Positions 6,468 through 7,009 of a DNA stretch of 7,009 nucleotides are shown one piece after another; position 1 is the first letter of the stretch; the number at the start of each line of letters is the position of its first letter. The position numbers were made by a program, and so were the translations under genes. The notes beneath the pieces were generated by a model. The model saw only the letters and a list, made by a program, of their open reading frames with translations, did no database searches and was not told the origin of the DNA. Source of the DNA: Aquificaceae bacterium (lineage in GTDB: Bacteria; Aquificota; Aquificia; Aquificales; Aquificaceae); NCBI GenBank assembly GCA_026982025.1, contig JALSHX010000002.1:1-7009 (forward strand), written 5' to 3'.

Positions 6468-7009
6468 GACCGAGAATTTCCATCAGGGTCAGACAGTTTT
6501 CAACGGAATTTGCGTTGTAGTCGTTGTTGAAATAAACAAAGACCGGTTTCGCCGGTGCTTCTTTTATTCTTTCCCCCCATTCCTCAAGCTCCCTCTCCGA
6601 GTACCTGTACCTGTACTTTCCCTCAAGACCGTGAAACCTCAGGTAAAGAACACCGCTTGTGATAACCACATCATCGGGCAAACCCTTCATGCTCACACTG
6701 CAGAAAGTTATATCCCTTTCCCTTAGTGCGTCATAAACATCGGGATTCCACCAGCTTTTGTGCCTGAACTCAACCACGCTCATGGTACCTCCGGGCACCT
6801 CCCTTATTACCCTTTGAAGGTTCTCATCGCTCAGCTTAAAAGAGGGAGGAAGCTGATAGAGAACCGGACCCAATTTCTCACCCAGAGCCTCCGAAACCAC
6901 GCCCATAAAATCCCCTATCAGCTCCCGGCAGTCCCTCAGCTTCTTCTGGTGGGTTACCAGCCTGTTCATTTTTACGGCAAAAACGAAACCATCAGGAGTC
7001 TCTCTGAAG
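6460..7009 (-). CDS. DUF72 (YecE-like) family protein, 5' end outside the window
   Basis: DUF72 proteins have a TIM-barrel fold and no established biochemical role. The visible 182 codons are the C-terminal part. Reading goes in frame through the right edge (FRETPDGFVFAVKMNRLVTH at the edge), and this is the family's usual ETPEGF-x-F-x-V-K-x-x-R-x-T-H segment, so the ATG at 6969 is an internal Met and not the start. Further family motifs in the visible part are LGPVLYQLPPSF (46-57), VEFRHKSWW (79-87), YLRFHG (122-127) and YFNNDYNANSVEN (159-171), the last being the normal C-terminal signature. The C-terminus is therefore complete and only the N-terminal part is missing. The gene runs against the rightward operon and its TAA (6460-6462) lies inside the last codons of the methyltransferase gene. 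Confidence 0.92.
   Translation of the reverse strand, partial: FRETPDGFVFAVKMNRLVTHQKKLRDCRELIGDFMGVVSEALGEKLGPVLYQLPPSFKLSDENLQRVIREVPGGTMSVVEFRHKSWWNPDVYDALRERDITFCSVSMKGLPDDVVITSGVLYLRFHGLEGKYRYRYSERELEEWGERIKEAPAKPVFVYFNNDYNANSVENCLTLMEILGLR

Overview
The window is densely coded and carries no mobile element, phage gene, CRISPR array, tRNA or rRNA that I can see. It looks like the chromosome of a thermophilic, Gram-negative bacterium of the Aquificales. Three things point there. KdsA is the metal-dependent type and keeps the residue numbering I remember for the Aquifex aeolicus enzyme (Cys11, His185, Glu222, Asp233). The proteins are rich in Glu, Lys and Arg. The genes are packed with overlaps or very short gaps. 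The genus is not decided by the sequence.

Layout. A leftward group occupies 1-1778: kdsA (KDO-8-phosphate synthase, lipopolysaccharide core), then an unrecognised 268-residue protein whose start lies inside the end of kdsA, then a 46-residue Pro- and acid-rich small protein. A 48-bp gap (1779-1826) separates it from a divergent rightward group at 1827-6467: a 101-residue unknown protein with a Tyr-rich tail, a CpoB/YbgF-like lipoprotein, uppS (undecaprenyl diphosphate synthase), cdsA (CDP-diacylglycerol synthase), a GalT-type nucleotidylyltransferase, scpA (condensin kleisin) and a class I SAM methyltransferase. The largest gap inside this group is 11 bp, so it is probably one transcript. A leftward DUF72 gene enters from the right edge and its stop overlaps the methyltransferase stop tail-to-tail by 8 bp.

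How the genes fit together. KdsA, UppS, CdsA and the CpoB-like protein all serve the cell envelope: lipopolysaccharide core, the lipid carrier for peptidoglycan and polysaccharide units, phospholipid precursors, and outer-membrane or septal organisation. ScpA links the same operon to chromosome segregation. The GalT-like enzyme may feed sugar nucleotides to the envelope, but its substrate is not settled. uppS-cdsA is a classic pair in many bacteria; dxr and rseP, which often follow it, are absent here.

The least understood material is the two unknown proteins downstream of kdsA and the unknown protein ahead of the CpoB-like gene. Several strong inverted repeats lie inside coding sequence: a 10-bp-stem hairpin in the first codons of cdsA, a perfect 22-bp palindrome in the methyltransferase gene, and a terminator-like hairpin just before the CpoB-like gene. 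I found no convincing new multi-gene system; the kdsA-linked unknown pair is the best lead.
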